DNA of 36,883 nucleotides. It comes from Deltaproteobacteria bacterium (GTDB lineage Bacteria > Desulfobacterota > BSN033 > WVXP01). Positions 23,800 to 32,085 of the stretch are shown here, piece by piece. Each line of letters begins with the position of its first letter. Within the stretch, counting starts at the first letter, position 1. The DNA is taken from the NCBI GenBank assembly GCA_019308905.1, contig JAFDHF010000040.1:1-36883 (forward strand), written 5' to 3'. The position numbers were made by a program, and so were the translations under genes. Below the pieces are notes generated by a model. That model had not been told where the DNA came from. It was given only the letters and a program-made list of their open reading frames with translations, and searched no databases.

Positions 23800-25254
23800 A
23801 TGACCTCTCAGAACATACGGATAAAGGCCTCCCACATCATCGCCTTTGACGGTACCAGACACCGCCACCTCAGGGATGGTGAGTTGGTTTACAGGGGCGG
23901 GGAGATCCTCTATGTAGGGAAGAGATACAACGGGCAGGTTGACAGGACCATCGATGCAACGGGGAAGGTGGTCTCTCCGGGTTTCATAAGCACCCACGCG
24001 CATCTTTCGGGTTCGCCTCTGGACCGCTCTTACCTTGAGGATTGCGGGAATCCACAGTTCTATTTTTCCGGCCTTTACGACTACCTGCCCATCCAAAGAC
24101 AGGCGACGGACCGGGACATGTGCAGGGTCTGCCTCGAGTATTCTCTGGCCGAACTGCTGCGCAACGGCACCACCACCGTTGTGGAGATGGGCTCCTACGG
24201 TGAAGACCTGGCCTCCCTTGTCCCTGTCTTGGGGAACAGGGTCTATATCGGACAGGGGTATCGGTCAGGGAGATGGTACAGCCCGGATGGGAAGCAGGTC
24301 CTTTACAAATGGTCCGGCGATCAGGGGATGAGGGCGATGGAGGAGGCGGTGGAATTCATCGAAAAGCACGATGGTTCCTGCGACGGCCTTATCCGGGGGT
24401 TGCTCTATCCTGCACAGGTCGATACCTGTACCGAGGAGCTTCTTTGCAAGAGCATCGAGTTGGCCCGGAAGCTGGAGGTTCCTCTTTCCATTCACGCATC
24501 CCAGTCTCTTATCGAATTTAACGAGATGCTCAGGAGAAACGGTAAGACTCCCCTCGCGTGGCTCCGTGACATCGGGTTCCTTCAGGAGAGGGTCATACTC
24601 GGCCATGCGATCTTCATCGGTGGATCGAGCTGGACCAATTATCCTGCCGGGGACCTGGAAATCATGGCTTCGTCCGGTTGTTCGGTGGCCCATTCCCCTT
24701 GGGTCTTTGCACGGCGGGGAATCATCATGGAGTCGTTTTGCAGGTACCAACAGGCAGGAATTACCATGTGTCTCGGCACGGACACCTGCCCCCAGAACAT
24801 GATCCATGCCATGCGGTGGGCGGCGGTATTATCCAAGACCGCCGAGCGGAACACCGCCTCGACAAAGGCCGCCGATGTGTTCAATGCGGCGACCCTTGGT
24901 GGTGCCAAGGCCCTGGGCAGGGACGACCTCGGCCGTCTTTCACCTGGTGCCAAGGCCGACATCGTGATCTTTTCCGGCCGGAGCACCAATATGGTCCCCT
25001 TGCGGGATCCTGTGAAAAACATCGTCTACAATGCCGAGGCCGAGGACGTGGAGACAGTGATAGTGAACGGCAGAACCGTGGTCGAGGGCGGAAAGGTCAA
25101 GGGGGTCGATGAGTCGGCACTGAACCGTAGACTTCAGGAGGCGGGCGAAAGGCTCTGGCCGCGGTTGACGTCGGAAGATCCGGCTCACCGTTCTGTGGAT
25201 GAACTCTCGCCTCCGAGTCTCGATCCGTGGGAAGATGGTGCCGAGATCCCCTGA
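23800..25254 (+). CDS. Amidohydrolase/deaminase of the TRZ/ATZ (metal-dependent hydrolase) family
   Basis: This is a cytoplasmic TIM-barrel metal hydrolase, 484 residues from the ATG at 23800 (AAGGAG at 23788-23793); a much longer upstream reading frame is not family-like. Metal ligands: H66-x-H68 in STHAHLSGS, His in LSIHASQS, His in ILGHAIFIG and Asp in LGTDTCPQNMIHAMRWA. This is the pattern of guanine deaminase, chlorohydrolases and methylthioadenosine/SAH deaminase. A composite-domain C-terminus (GAKADIVIFSGRSTNMVPLRDP..IVYNAEAEDVETVIVNGRTVVEGG) is complete. The likely reaction is hydrolytic deamination of a ring or guanidino-like substrate; neighbours suggest the substrate is imported by the pot system. 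Confidence 0.88.
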   Translation: MTSQNIRIKASHIIAFDGTRHRHLRDGELVYRGGEILYVGKRYNGQVDRTIDATGKVVSPGFISTHAHLSGSPLDRSYLEDCGNPQFYFSGLYDYLPIQRQATDRDMCRVCLEYSLAELLRNGTTTVVEMGSYGEDLASLVPVLGNRVYIGQGYRSGRWYSPDGKQVLYKWSGDQGMRAMEEAVEFIEKHDGSCDGLIRGLLYPAQVDTCTEELLCKSIELARKLEVPLSIHASQSLIEFNEMLRRNGKTPLAWLRDIGFLQERVILGHAIFIGGSSWTNYPAGDLEIMASSGCSVAHSPWVFARRGIIMESFCRYQQAGITMCLGTDTCPQNMIHAMRWAAVLSKTAERNTASTKAADVFNAATLGGAKALGRDDLGRLSPGAKADIVIFSGRSTNMVPLRDPVKNIVYNAEAEDVETVIVNGRTVVEGGKVKGVDESALNRRLQEAGERLWPRLTSEDPAHRSVDELSPPSLDPWEDGAEIP

Positions 25255-25324
25255 ATCTCATTCAATGAGGGCCTTGCGCGGCGTTTTGTTCTTTGTCGTT
25301 CAAGTGGTTTAGGAGGATGTATTC

Positions 25325-26566
25325 GTGAATCCTGAAACTCTCCTGTATCGGATCGAATCCGAAGAAACCGAGATTGTGAACCTCTGTCAGAGATTGACTC
25401 AGATCCCAAGCGAAAACCCTCCTGGTGATACAAGGGAGATCGTCGCCTTCTTGGAATCCCTTTTTGAGGAGAAAGGCCTTGAGTTCCGTGTTTATGCTCC
25501 CCAAACCAACATGCCCAACCTCGTTGCCAGAATACAGGGCAGGGAGAAAGGAAGGCGGCTGGTTTTCAACGGTCACCTTGACACTTATCCGGCCGGAGAT
25601 CGGGCCATCTGGAAGCTTGGCCCTTTCAGCGGCACTCTGGAGGAGGGCAGGCTCTTCGGCCGAGGTGTTTCTGACATGAAGGCAGGAGACACTGCCTCGA
25701 TCATGACTTTCCTCTACCTCGCGGAACAGAAGGACCGGTTGAAAGGAGAGGCGGTCCTCACCCTAGTGTCGGATGAAGAGACAGGCGGCCAGTGGGGGAC
25801 ACGCTGGCTTCTCGATCATGTGCCCGAGGTTCTTGGTGATGCGGTCCTAAACGGCGAGCCGAGTGCCTGTGATCTCGTGAATTTTGCAGAAAAGGGGCAC
25901 ATCTGGGTTGAAGTCGTTTCTAGAGGCAGGGCAGCGCACGGCGCTTACACCCATGCAGGATTCAACGCGATTCAGAACATGTACCGCTTCCTTCAGGAGC
26001 TTGAGAGCATGGAAAGTCTGGACGTCTGCCCTGTGGAGGTATCGCGGATTCTGGAGGAGGGCAGGAATGCGATAGATGCGGCAAGGGGAGAGGGCGCCAC
26101 GGATGTCATAAGCAGGATAACCGTCAACGTTGGAACCATCTCGGGAGGTCTGAAGCTGAATCTAGTCGCTGACTATTGTAAGGCCGAAGTCGATATTCGG
26201 CTGCCCCAAGGGGCTCGTTCTTCCGACATACTCTCGAAAATCCAAGAGCTCGGTTCTCGGTACCAGGGAATCGAATACCGGGTCCTCCATATGATCGAGC
26301 CGAACCATACCCCTGTGGAGGAGGAGATCGTCCAGCTTACCTTGAAGAATGCGGAGGCGGTAAGAGGTCGCCGCGTCTTTCCCAGCAGCGGTATCGGGCT
26401 TACCGATTGCAGGTTCTTCCGCCAAAAGGGGATTCCTGCCTGTGTCTATGGACCCCGATCCCACCGGATGGGTGCCCAGGACGAGTTCATTACGGTGCAA
26501 GACCTGATGGACACGGTGAAGGTGCACACGCTCACGGCTTTCGATTACCTAGACTGGTTGGATTGA
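25325..26566 (+). CDS. M20-family peptidase/deacylase (ArgE/DapE-like), copy 1
   Basis: This is a dizinc M20 amidohydrolase of 413 residues, GTG start with AGGAGG 8 bases upstream. Zinc ligands are H84-x-D86 (NGHLDTYPAG), D117 in GRGVSDMKAGD and the E151-E152 pair in SDEETGG, with a late His in GPRSHRMGAQDE. The dimerisation domain is present in the middle. Family members remove acyl, carbamoyl or dipeptide groups from amino acids. It is clearly paralogous to the enzyme at 28431-29699 through ENPPGDTR, GRGVSDMK and VSDEETGGxWGT, which suggests duplication with the pot module. Confidence 0.92.
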   Translation: MNPETLLYRIESEETEIVNLCQRLTQIPSENPPGDTREIVAFLESLFEEKGLEFRVYAPQTNMPNLVARIQGREKGRRLVFNGHLDTYPAGDRAIWKLGPFSGTLEEGRLFGRGVSDMKAGDTASIMTFLYLAEQKDRLKGEAVLTLVSDEETGGQWGTRWLLDHVPEVLGDAVLNGEPSACDLVNFAEKGHIWVEVVSRGRAAHGAYTHAGFNAIQNMYRFLQELESMESLDVCPVEVSRILEEGRNAIDAARGEGATDVISRITVNVGTISGGLKLNLVADYCKAEVDIRLPQGARSSDILSKIQELGSRYQGIEYRVLHMIEPNHTPVEEEIVQLTLKNAEAVRGRRVFPSSGIGLTDCRFFRQKGIPACVYGPRSHRMGAQDEFITVQDLMDTVKVHTLTAFDYLDWLD

Positions 26567-26567
26567 G

Positions 26568-26632
26568 GATGGCACGGATTGGGGGGTCGATCTAGGCTGG
26601 TAAGAAAAGCGTGCCATCGTTTCGGTTTTTGA
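26568..26632 (+). terminator. Possible intrinsic terminator after the M20 gene
   Basis: GATGGCACG at 26568-26576 pairs perfectly with CGTGCCATC at 26610-26618, followed by GTTTCGGTTTTT. The 33-base loop is long for a classical terminator. It lies in the 147-base gap before the deacetylase gene. Confidence 0.4.
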
Positions 26633-26713
26633 ACAGACGAGAAACAGAGGGTCGAGAATAGAGGTTGAGAGAAGGATGGAAGGGAGTCAACCAAGCAAGC
26701 AAGGAGAATACCG

Positions 26714-27556
26714 ATGGAGAATCGTGCCGAAACAAGAGGGGACTGTTGGCCCGAGGGATTTCGATGTGCAGTGATGTTCAGCTTCGACGTGGATGGTGAG
26801 ACCCTTTGGATCTCCAGGAATCCGGAGAACTGGCATCGGCCTTCGAATCTGGCCCAAGGGTCCTATGGGCCGAGGTTCGGGGTGCCGAAGATTCTGAATG
26901 TTCTTGAGAAGCACGGTGTCAAGGGTACCTTCTTCATTCCGGGATGGATAATCGAGAAGTATCCTGACATGGCGCGGGATGTACTCGACAGGGGGCACGA
27001 AGTGGCCTATCACGGTTACCTCCACGAGTTCGACCTGAATGCAGGCTACGAGAAGGAAAAGGAGATCATGGAGAGGTGCCTCGACATCTTCGACCGGATC
27101 CTGAAGATCCGTCCAAAGGGGCTCCGCTCTCCCATGGCGGAGATAACGGAAGCCACGATTCGCCTCATGCATGAGTACGGCTTCCTCTATTCGTCTACCA
27201 TGATGGATGACGACTACCCCTATTTCTGGTCGTACGAGGGAAAGCCCTCGAGACTCGTGGAGCTTCCGATCCAGTGGATGTGGGATGACAGCTCGTATTT
27301 TTTCTTCACCCTCTCCGAGCCGGTACGCAGGGGTATTTCCAGCTGCTCAAAGGTCTTCGAGATATGGACGGAGGAGTTCAACGGCATAAATCAAAACGGG
27401 GCTTTCCTGGATCTTCTGTTCCACCCCCAGATAAGCGGCCGTTTCAGCCGGGTGAAGTTGATCGACGATCTTCTGACCTATATGAAGGCAAAAGAGGGTA
27501 CCTGGATCGCAAAGGGTGAAGAAATCGCGGGATTCTGGCAGAGCAGGCACCAGTAG
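26714..27556 (+). CDS. NodB-fold polysaccharide deacetylase-family protein (HpPgdA/PuuE-like)
   Basis: This metal-dependent carbohydrate-esterase-4-fold hydrolase has 280 residues, ATG with AAGGAG 7 bases upstream. Motifs: FSFDVDGET (catalytic Asp region) at about 20-28, GTFFIPGWIIEKYP, the metal His pair in HEVAYHGYLHE, and SSTMMDDDYPYFW. No signal peptide is visible, so it acts in the cytoplasm. The layout is that of the HpPgdA/PuuE subgroup, whose members include allantoinase and cyclic imidases rather than cell-wall enzymes. Given the neighbouring amidohydrolases, an imide or amide substrate is more likely than a polysaccharide, but that is inference. Confidence 0.85.
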   Translation: MENRAETRGDCWPEGFRCAVMFSFDVDGETLWISRNPENWHRPSNLAQGSYGPRFGVPKILNVLEKHGVKGTFFIPGWIIEKYPDMARDVLDRGHEVAYHGYLHEFDLNAGYEKEKEIMERCLDIFDRILKIRPKGLRSPMAEITEATIRLMHEYGFLYSSTMMDDDYPYFWSYEGKPSRLVELPIQWMWDDSSYFFFTLSEPVRRGISSCSKVFEIWTEEFNGINQNGAFLDLLFHPQISGRFSRVKLIDDLLTYMKAKEGTWIAKGEEIAGFWQSRHQ

Positions 27557-27737
27557 GGGGTGCCGTCGGAAACGGGCCTCGTCGGTAAGTATTCGGGTGG
27601 CTGGAGGAGGCTCCTGGTTGGGAGAACGTCCTGCCTTCCTTCATAAGATGAGGCCGGAGAACAGGTATCGGGTGCCGGCTTCCGGGGGCCTAGGACGCCA
27701 TGAAGACCACCCCGGGAAAGGAGTCGAGAAGACGACT

Positions 27738-28400
27738 TTGACCAGGATAGTTGGAATCTCTGGGAGTCCCAGGCAGGGCAATACCCGCATTCTTCTGGAA
27801 CAAGCCCTGAACGGGGCGAATTCGGTTCAGGGGGTCGAGACGCGACTCCTCGAACTTCGCAACCTGAATATAAAGCCCTGCATGGGCTGCTTCGGCTGTT
27901 CAAATGACAGGCCACTTCCGGAGAGACCGTGCCCCGCCCACGGAGATGACATGGAATTGGTTTACTCTGAGTTGGCCCTGACCCACGGCCTGATCCTGGC
28001 AACCCCCGTCTACTACGGTGGCGTGAGCGGCCTCCTCAAGAACTTCATGGACCGCACCGAGCCTCTGTCCCGCTACGGAAGGACCCGGTACCGTTCCGCG
28101 CTGAAGAACGTGGTCGGTGGTGCCGTAGCCGTGGGTGCGAACCGCAATGGAGGCCAGGAGACGGCGATCCAGGCCATCCATCATTATTTTCTCATCCAGG
28201 ACATGATCGTTGTGGGTACCAGCACCGAGGGCCTGCCCGGATGTTATCTTGGAGCCGGGGCCACGACGTATCCGGACAAGGGAAGGGTGGTAGACGCGGT
28301 AAAAGGCGATACCCTGGCAATGGACGCCGCCCGCGCCCTGGGGCGGCGGGTGGCGGAGGTGGCGGTCATGATTCGCGCAGCGAGGGCAGGTGCGTCCTAG
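27738..28400 (+). CDS. Iron-sulfur flavoprotein/NADPH-dependent FMN reductase family
   Basis: This flavodoxin-fold protein has 220 residues if the TTG at 27738 is used; the ATG at 27648 adds 30 residues without a ribosome-binding site and may be the annotated start elsewhere. The FMN phosphate loop is GISGSPRQGNTR at about 6-17. Cysteines C48, C51, C54 and C65 follow (PCMGCFGCSNDRPLPERPC), the compact cluster motif of iron-sulfur flavoproteins. TPVYYGGVSGLLKNFMDRTE is typical of the fold. It probably transfers electrons; partner unknown. It ends 31 bases before the convergent gene. Confidence 0.82.
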   Translation: MTRIVGISGSPRQGNTRILLEQALNGANSVQGVETRLLELRNLNIKPCMGCFGCSNDRPLPERPCPAHGDDMELVYSELALTHGLILATPVYYGGVSGLLKNFMDRTEPLSRYGRTRYRSALKNVVGGAVAVGANRNGGQETAIQAIHHYFLIQDMIVVGTSTEGLPGCYLGAGATTYPDKGRVVDAVKGDTLAMDAARALGRRVAEVAVMIRAARAGAS

Positions 28401-28430
28401 GCACTAGGGAGGTGGCCATGGGGTGGCCGC

Positions 28431-29699
28431 TCAGCTGCGCAGGCCGAGATAATCTATGATTGAAAAAGCGTGAACCTTGATGACGGTCAGGAACTCGTCC
28501 ACCAGGATGTGCTCGTCGATACCGCCCATGTTGAATGGCCTGGGGCCGTAGATGACGGTGGGTATACCCCTCCTCCTGAAGAACCGGCCGTCCGTGCCTC
28601 CCATGCCGATGAAATAGATGGGTTCCTTCCCGGTTACACGCGCGGCGTTTTCCTTGACGATCTTCACCAGGGGTTCGTCGAGCCGAGTGTAGGAGGGCTT
28701 CCTGAAGGAGATGATCTCACTGATCTTGACGTCCCGGCATTCCGCCTCGTTCAAGAGAGCCTTGACCCTCTGTTCGATATGTTCCGGGGACATGCCCAGG
28801 GGAAGCCGGATGTCGACCTCTGCTTCGCAGTATCGAGGTACCACGTTTATCTTCGTCCCGCCCCGGATCACGCCCACGTTGTACGACGGATGGTCGAGCA
28901 TCCACTGGCGGCCAACATCCTGGGGGCTGCGGGTGTAGTTCTTTTCCTTCTCGATCACTTCCACCATGTCCTCGGGGATTCGGGCTTTCTCTTGAAGAAT
29001 GGGCCGGAGAGACAGAAGTGCCTGAGCCATTTTCATTATTGCGTTGTCTCCGGCGCTGAGCGACCCGTGCATGGGCTCGCCCTCGGCCCGCATGACAACC
29101 CTATAGGCCCCTCGCTCCCCCACGCCGACAACGTCGGGCGCATAGGGCTCGCCGTTGAGGCAGGCATCTCCTCGAAGCTCAGGGCGGTTTTCCAGCAACC
29201 AGTGGGTTCCCCACTTTCCGCCCGTCTCCTCGTCTGAAACACCCATGAAGGTGAGGCGCCCCCTGATCGGTACCTCCAGCCGGTGGATCAGGAGAAGAGC
29301 GGAAAGAGAAGCGATCATACCACCTTTCATGTCCGAGACGCCCCGGCCGTAAACCCTGCCTTCCCGGATCAGACCAGAGTAAGGAGGCACTGTCCAGACT
29401 GCAGGGTCGTCGGCGGGGAACTGATCCAGGTGGCCGTTCAGGACCAGGTGTGGGTGTCCACTCTCTTCGCCTGCAAAGGTGACGATATTGGGGTTCCCCT
29501 CTACCGGGTCGTAGATAGCCACGGGCAGTCCTTCTTCGTCCAGGAGCTCGCCGAGATAACCTGCCAGGGAGCGGGTATCGCCGGGTGGGTTGTCGGTATT
29601 ACATTGAACCGATCTCGATAGGATTTCGAGAAAGGTCTCGGGCTTGCTCTCGACTTCCTCCAGGATCATCCTCTTGTAGTCATCCACCTTCTCATTCAT
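28431..29699 (-). CDS. M20-family peptidase/deacylase, copy 2
   Basis: This has 422 residues from the ATG at 29699 on the minus strand. Zinc residues are in NGHLDQFPADD, GRGVSDMKGG and VSDEETGGKWGT, with a late His in GPRPFNMGGIDEHIL. The paralogy to 25325-26566 is strong over its whole length. It is the last gene of the minus-strand operon that also encodes a Pot importer, an M24 peptidase and an arginine-deiminase-fold enzyme. The likely reaction is removal of an acyl or aminoacyl group. A 30-base gap separates its 3' end from the convergent flavoprotein gene; only a short hairpin (GGCCA/TGGCC at 28415-28429) lies there. Confidence 0.92.
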   Translation of the reverse strand: MNEKVDDYKRMILEEVESKPETFLEILSRSVQCNTDNPPGDTRSLAGYLGELLDEEGLPVAIYDPVEGNPNIVTFAGEESGHPHLVLNGHLDQFPADDPAVWTVPPYSGLIREGRVYGRGVSDMKGGMIASLSALLLIHRLEVPIRGRLTFMGVSDEETGGKWGTHWLLENRPELRGDACLNGEPYAPDVVGVGERGAYRVVMRAEGEPMHGSLSAGDNAIMKMAQALLSLRPILQEKARIPEDMVEVIEKEKNYTRSPQDVGRQWMLDHPSYNVGVIRGGTKINVVPRYCEAEVDIRLPLGMSPEHIEQRVKALLNEAECRDVKISEIISFRKPSYTRLDEPLVKIVKENAARVTGKEPIYFIGMGGTDGRFFRRRGIPTVIYGPRPFNMGGIDEHILVDEFLTVIKVHAFSIIDYLGLRS

Positions 29700-29821
29700 C
29701 TCGTCCCCCCGAATCCTCGAATGCCCGTGAAACCAGTCGACACCCTGTTGATCTCCTCTCCACCGGCAGGCCCGGCGATGCACCGGAAGCAGGCACCTCT
29801 CTGAAATCGGTCGAAATTCCT

Positions 29822-30841
29822 TCAATCCCTTTCACGGATCAGAGGCATTGTCGAACAGTGAATCCCCCCGCCGTTTTTCTGGCACTGGGAGTAGTCTATG
29901 GGAATGACCTCCACCCCTGCCTTCTCCAGGCGATGGGCGGTTTCCTCTCCGTTGTTGATAGCCAGAAGAACCTTACCGGGTCGAAGGGCCAGACAGTTCA
30001 GCACCATAGAGTTGTCGGCATGATGAACCTCCACCGTAAGGATCTTCCTCTCCTTCAAAAGATCCAGGAACCAGTAAGGGAGACGGGTCACGTTCACCAG
30101 GGCAAGCCGGTGATCCACCATCACGATCGCCCCGTCTATGTGGAGACTGTATCCGGTCAGTGGAACCCTGATAAGGGTAACACCCTGGACCGCCAGGACC
30201 TCCTCGAGCTGTCTTGCGGCCTCCTCGTTCTGCCGGTAAGAGAGGCCTATGACGGCGGTCTCTTCGTCAAGGAAGGCGAAGCTCCCCCCTTCGAAGAGTC
30301 CGGTGCCGTGTACGGTACGGAGAATCGGCATTCCCATCTCCACGAGTTTTCGCATCACAAAGGCTTCCTCACCCCGGCGGCCGGTTCCAGGCTCTTCGCC
30401 TACCGGACCCATACGGCCGATGATCGCCCCGCCGCGGACGGCCACACCGTTGTCCCGGGTGAACATCGCCTTAGGATCCCTGGGAGATCCGTCCACATAG
30501 ACCACCTCTACCCCCTCGGCCCGCAGGGCAGCCACCATGGAGTCGTGTTCCGCCTGCATCTTCTTCAAGTCCGGGGGCTCCTTGCCCCGCCAGTACCACT
30601 GCTCCCGGTCGTCGATGAGAGCTTCGATGCCGGCGTCGTATCTGTCCGGCCTCATGCGGTTGATCTCTTCCCCGGGACGGTGGACCAATACCATCTTCAG
30701 GGTTCCGACGTCGTTGTAGACCCCCCATCTGCGGCCCCAGACCCGGGCCTGCATCTCCTCGTCCTCGAAAGCGGGGGTCGGCCGGGGTGGAATGCGCTTC
30801 AGAACCTCGTGGTAGTATTGAGGGCTGTCCTTGAGACTCAT
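29822..30841 (-). CDS. Arginine deiminase/amidinotransferase-fold enzyme (DDAH/ADI-like)
   Basis: This is a 339-residue pentein-fold guanidino-modifying enzyme, with a GGAGGAG ribosome-binding site upstream of the ATG. Catalytic residues are visible: D130 in FTRDNG, E184 in GLFEGGSF, His234 in LHIDGAI and Cys329 in GGGIHCSTMPL near the C-terminus. The last motif sits between that of arginine deiminase and agmatine deiminase (GGGIHCxT). It should hydrolyse a guanidino group (arginine, methylated arginine, agmatine or another) to a ureido product. The carbamoyltransferase at 11.3 kb could use such a ureido product, though it lies on the other strand in a separate operon. Confidence 0.88.
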   Translation of the reverse strand: MSLKDSPQYYHEVLKRIPPRPTPAFEDEEMQARVWGRRWGVYNDVGTLKMVLVHRPGEEINRMRPDRYDAGIEALIDDREQWYWRGKEPPDLKKMQAEHDSMVAALRAEGVEVVYVDGSPRDPKAMFTRDNGVAVRGGAIIGRMGPVGEEPGTGRRGEEAFVMRKLVEMGMPILRTVHGTGLFEGGSFAFLDEETAVIGLSYRQNEEAARQLEEVLAVQGVTLIRVPLTGYSLHIDGAIVMVDHRLALVNVTRLPYWFLDLLKERKILTVEVHHADNSMVLNCLALRPGKVLLAINNGEETAHRLEKAGVEVIPIDYSQCQKNGGGIHCSTMPLIRERD

Positions 30842-30910
30842 GATCTTTTCTCCTCCTCTGCATCGTAAGGAATTCGGTTTGCCGAAACGGAGATCTTACA
30901 TGGCAGGATA

Positions 30911-32059
30911 TCAAACCAGCGGTTCGTAGCCGGTTTTCGTAAGTATCTCGGGCTTTCCGTCGGTTATGAGAACGATATCTTCGAGCCTGATCCCGCCTAC
31001 CCCTGGTTTGTAGATACCGGGCTCGACGGCTACGATCATTCCTTCCTGTAATTCCACGTTTCTTGTGTAATCAGGAGGTCCGATCAGCGGCCTCTCGTGG
31101 ACGCTCAACCCCAGGCCGTGCCCGGTCACGTGCTGGTATCCGAAACTCTCGTATCCTGCTTTTCGAATAACCTCTCTTGCCGCAGCATCCACATCATGGG
31201 AGAGGTTCCCCGGTCTCAGCATCTCGATGGCCCTCTGCTCAGCCTCATAGACCACCTCGTACATGCGCCTGCATTCGGAAGATGGAGATCCCCCAAAGCC
31301 TGTTCTGGCAAATTCAGCGCAGTAGCCCCCGGTATATCCCCCGCCGTCGATGACCACGGATTCACCAATCTCAATCGGCTTATCGGTTGGGACTTCTCTG
31401 CTGATCTCCGAATTGAATCCAGAAGCAACCATGTAGGTCACAAGGGGCAGCTCGGCGCCGGCATCGAGCAGGGCACGGGAGCCTGCTCGAGCCACCTCGA
31501 GTTCGGTCCTTCCGGTTTCGATCGCATCGAGGCAGGCCTGCATGCCTTTGTCCGCCACCCTGACCGCCTCTCTCATCAGTTTTATCTCTTCCTCGCTCTT
31601 GGATGCCCGGGCGGATTCCAGGATCTCGCCGGCATTGGTAAAGACCGTATCCGGCATCGCCTTTCTCATAGGTTCATAAAGCGTCAGTGGAATCCAGGGG
31701 TCGAGCCCGACCCGTCCTTTACGGATGCCGTAGTCACGCAGGATGCCCACGAAGACCTGCGGCCAGAGATCCATCTCGAGCTGAGTTCCCCTTATGTCTT
31801 CGAACCACGGGTAGTTGCTTTTCACGTCATCGACGTCCACCATCCTGGGAAGGATAACCGGGAACCGCATATCAGCCGTCAGGACGGCCGAGAACCTGTT
31901 CATATAGAAAAGACTGGTCATGGAGTGATAAGCGGTCAGAAACCTGAAGTTATCGACCCTGTTCACTATGAGAGCATCCAATCCATTGTCCCTCATGAGT
32001 CGTTTTGCCTTCTCCACATTTGTCCTGGCCAGCTTTTCCGGGTCTATGGTTTTATCCAT
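30911..32059 (-). CDS. M24-family metallopeptidase (Xaa-Pro peptidase/creatinase fold) with an altered metal ligand
   Basis: This has 382 residues from the ATG at 32059 (GAGG upstream on the minus strand). The N-terminal creatinase-like domain runs to about 155 and the pita-bread catalytic domain follows. Metal ligands expected as Asp-Asp-His-Glu-Glu appear as D238 (VVIDGGG), E249 (GYCAEFART in place of SDxTRT), H314 (TGHGLGLSVHE), E346 (VEPGIY) and E360 (RLED). The second Asp is thus Glu. It is likely a cytoplasmic peptidase of imported dipeptides or an amidohydrolase such as creatinase-type enzymes. It follows the permease genes by 26 bases. Confidence 0.88.
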   Translation of the reverse strand: MDKTIDPEKLARTNVEKAKRLMRDNGLDALIVNRVDNFRFLTAYHSMTSLFYMNRFSAVLTADMRFPVILPRMVDVDDVKSNYPWFEDIRGTQLEMDLWPQVFVGILRDYGIRKGRVGLDPWIPLTLYEPMRKAMPDTVFTNAGEILESARASKSEEEIKLMREAVRVADKGMQACLDAIETGRTELEVARAGSRALLDAGAELPLVTYMVASGFNSEISREVPTDKPIEIGESVVIDGGGYTGGYCAEFARTGFGGSPSSECRRMYEVVYEAEQRAIEMLRPGNLSHDVDAAAREVIRKAGYESFGYQHVTGHGLGLSVHERPLIGPPDYTRNVELQEGMIVAVEPGIYKPGVGGIRLEDIVLITDGKPEILTKTGYEPLV

Positions 32060-32085
32060 GTCGTAACCTCGCGAAGAGAGATCCT

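Noticed and set aside
25257-25269. Odd-centred palindrome CTCATTCAATGAG as an operator
   Set aside because: Single copy, no promoter nearby and short arms; chance occurrence is likely.
26570-26585. TGGCACGGATTGGGG as a second sigma-54 promoter
   Set aside because: The -24-like element is good, but the base pair ten positions after GG is GG rather than GC, and no TTGC follows at the correct distance. The TGGCAC is explained as an arm of the terminator-like stem.
28415-28429. GGCCA-N5-TGGCC hairpin between the convergent operons as a bidirectional terminator
   Set aside because: The stem is only 5 bp and has no T-run on either side.
29585-30868. 427-codon open frame on the plus strand opposite the ADI-fold gene
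   Set aside because: It is antisense to a gene with clear catalytic motifs, has low-complexity Pro/Ser/His-rich translation and no family resemblance. Long antisense frames are common in GC-rich DNA.
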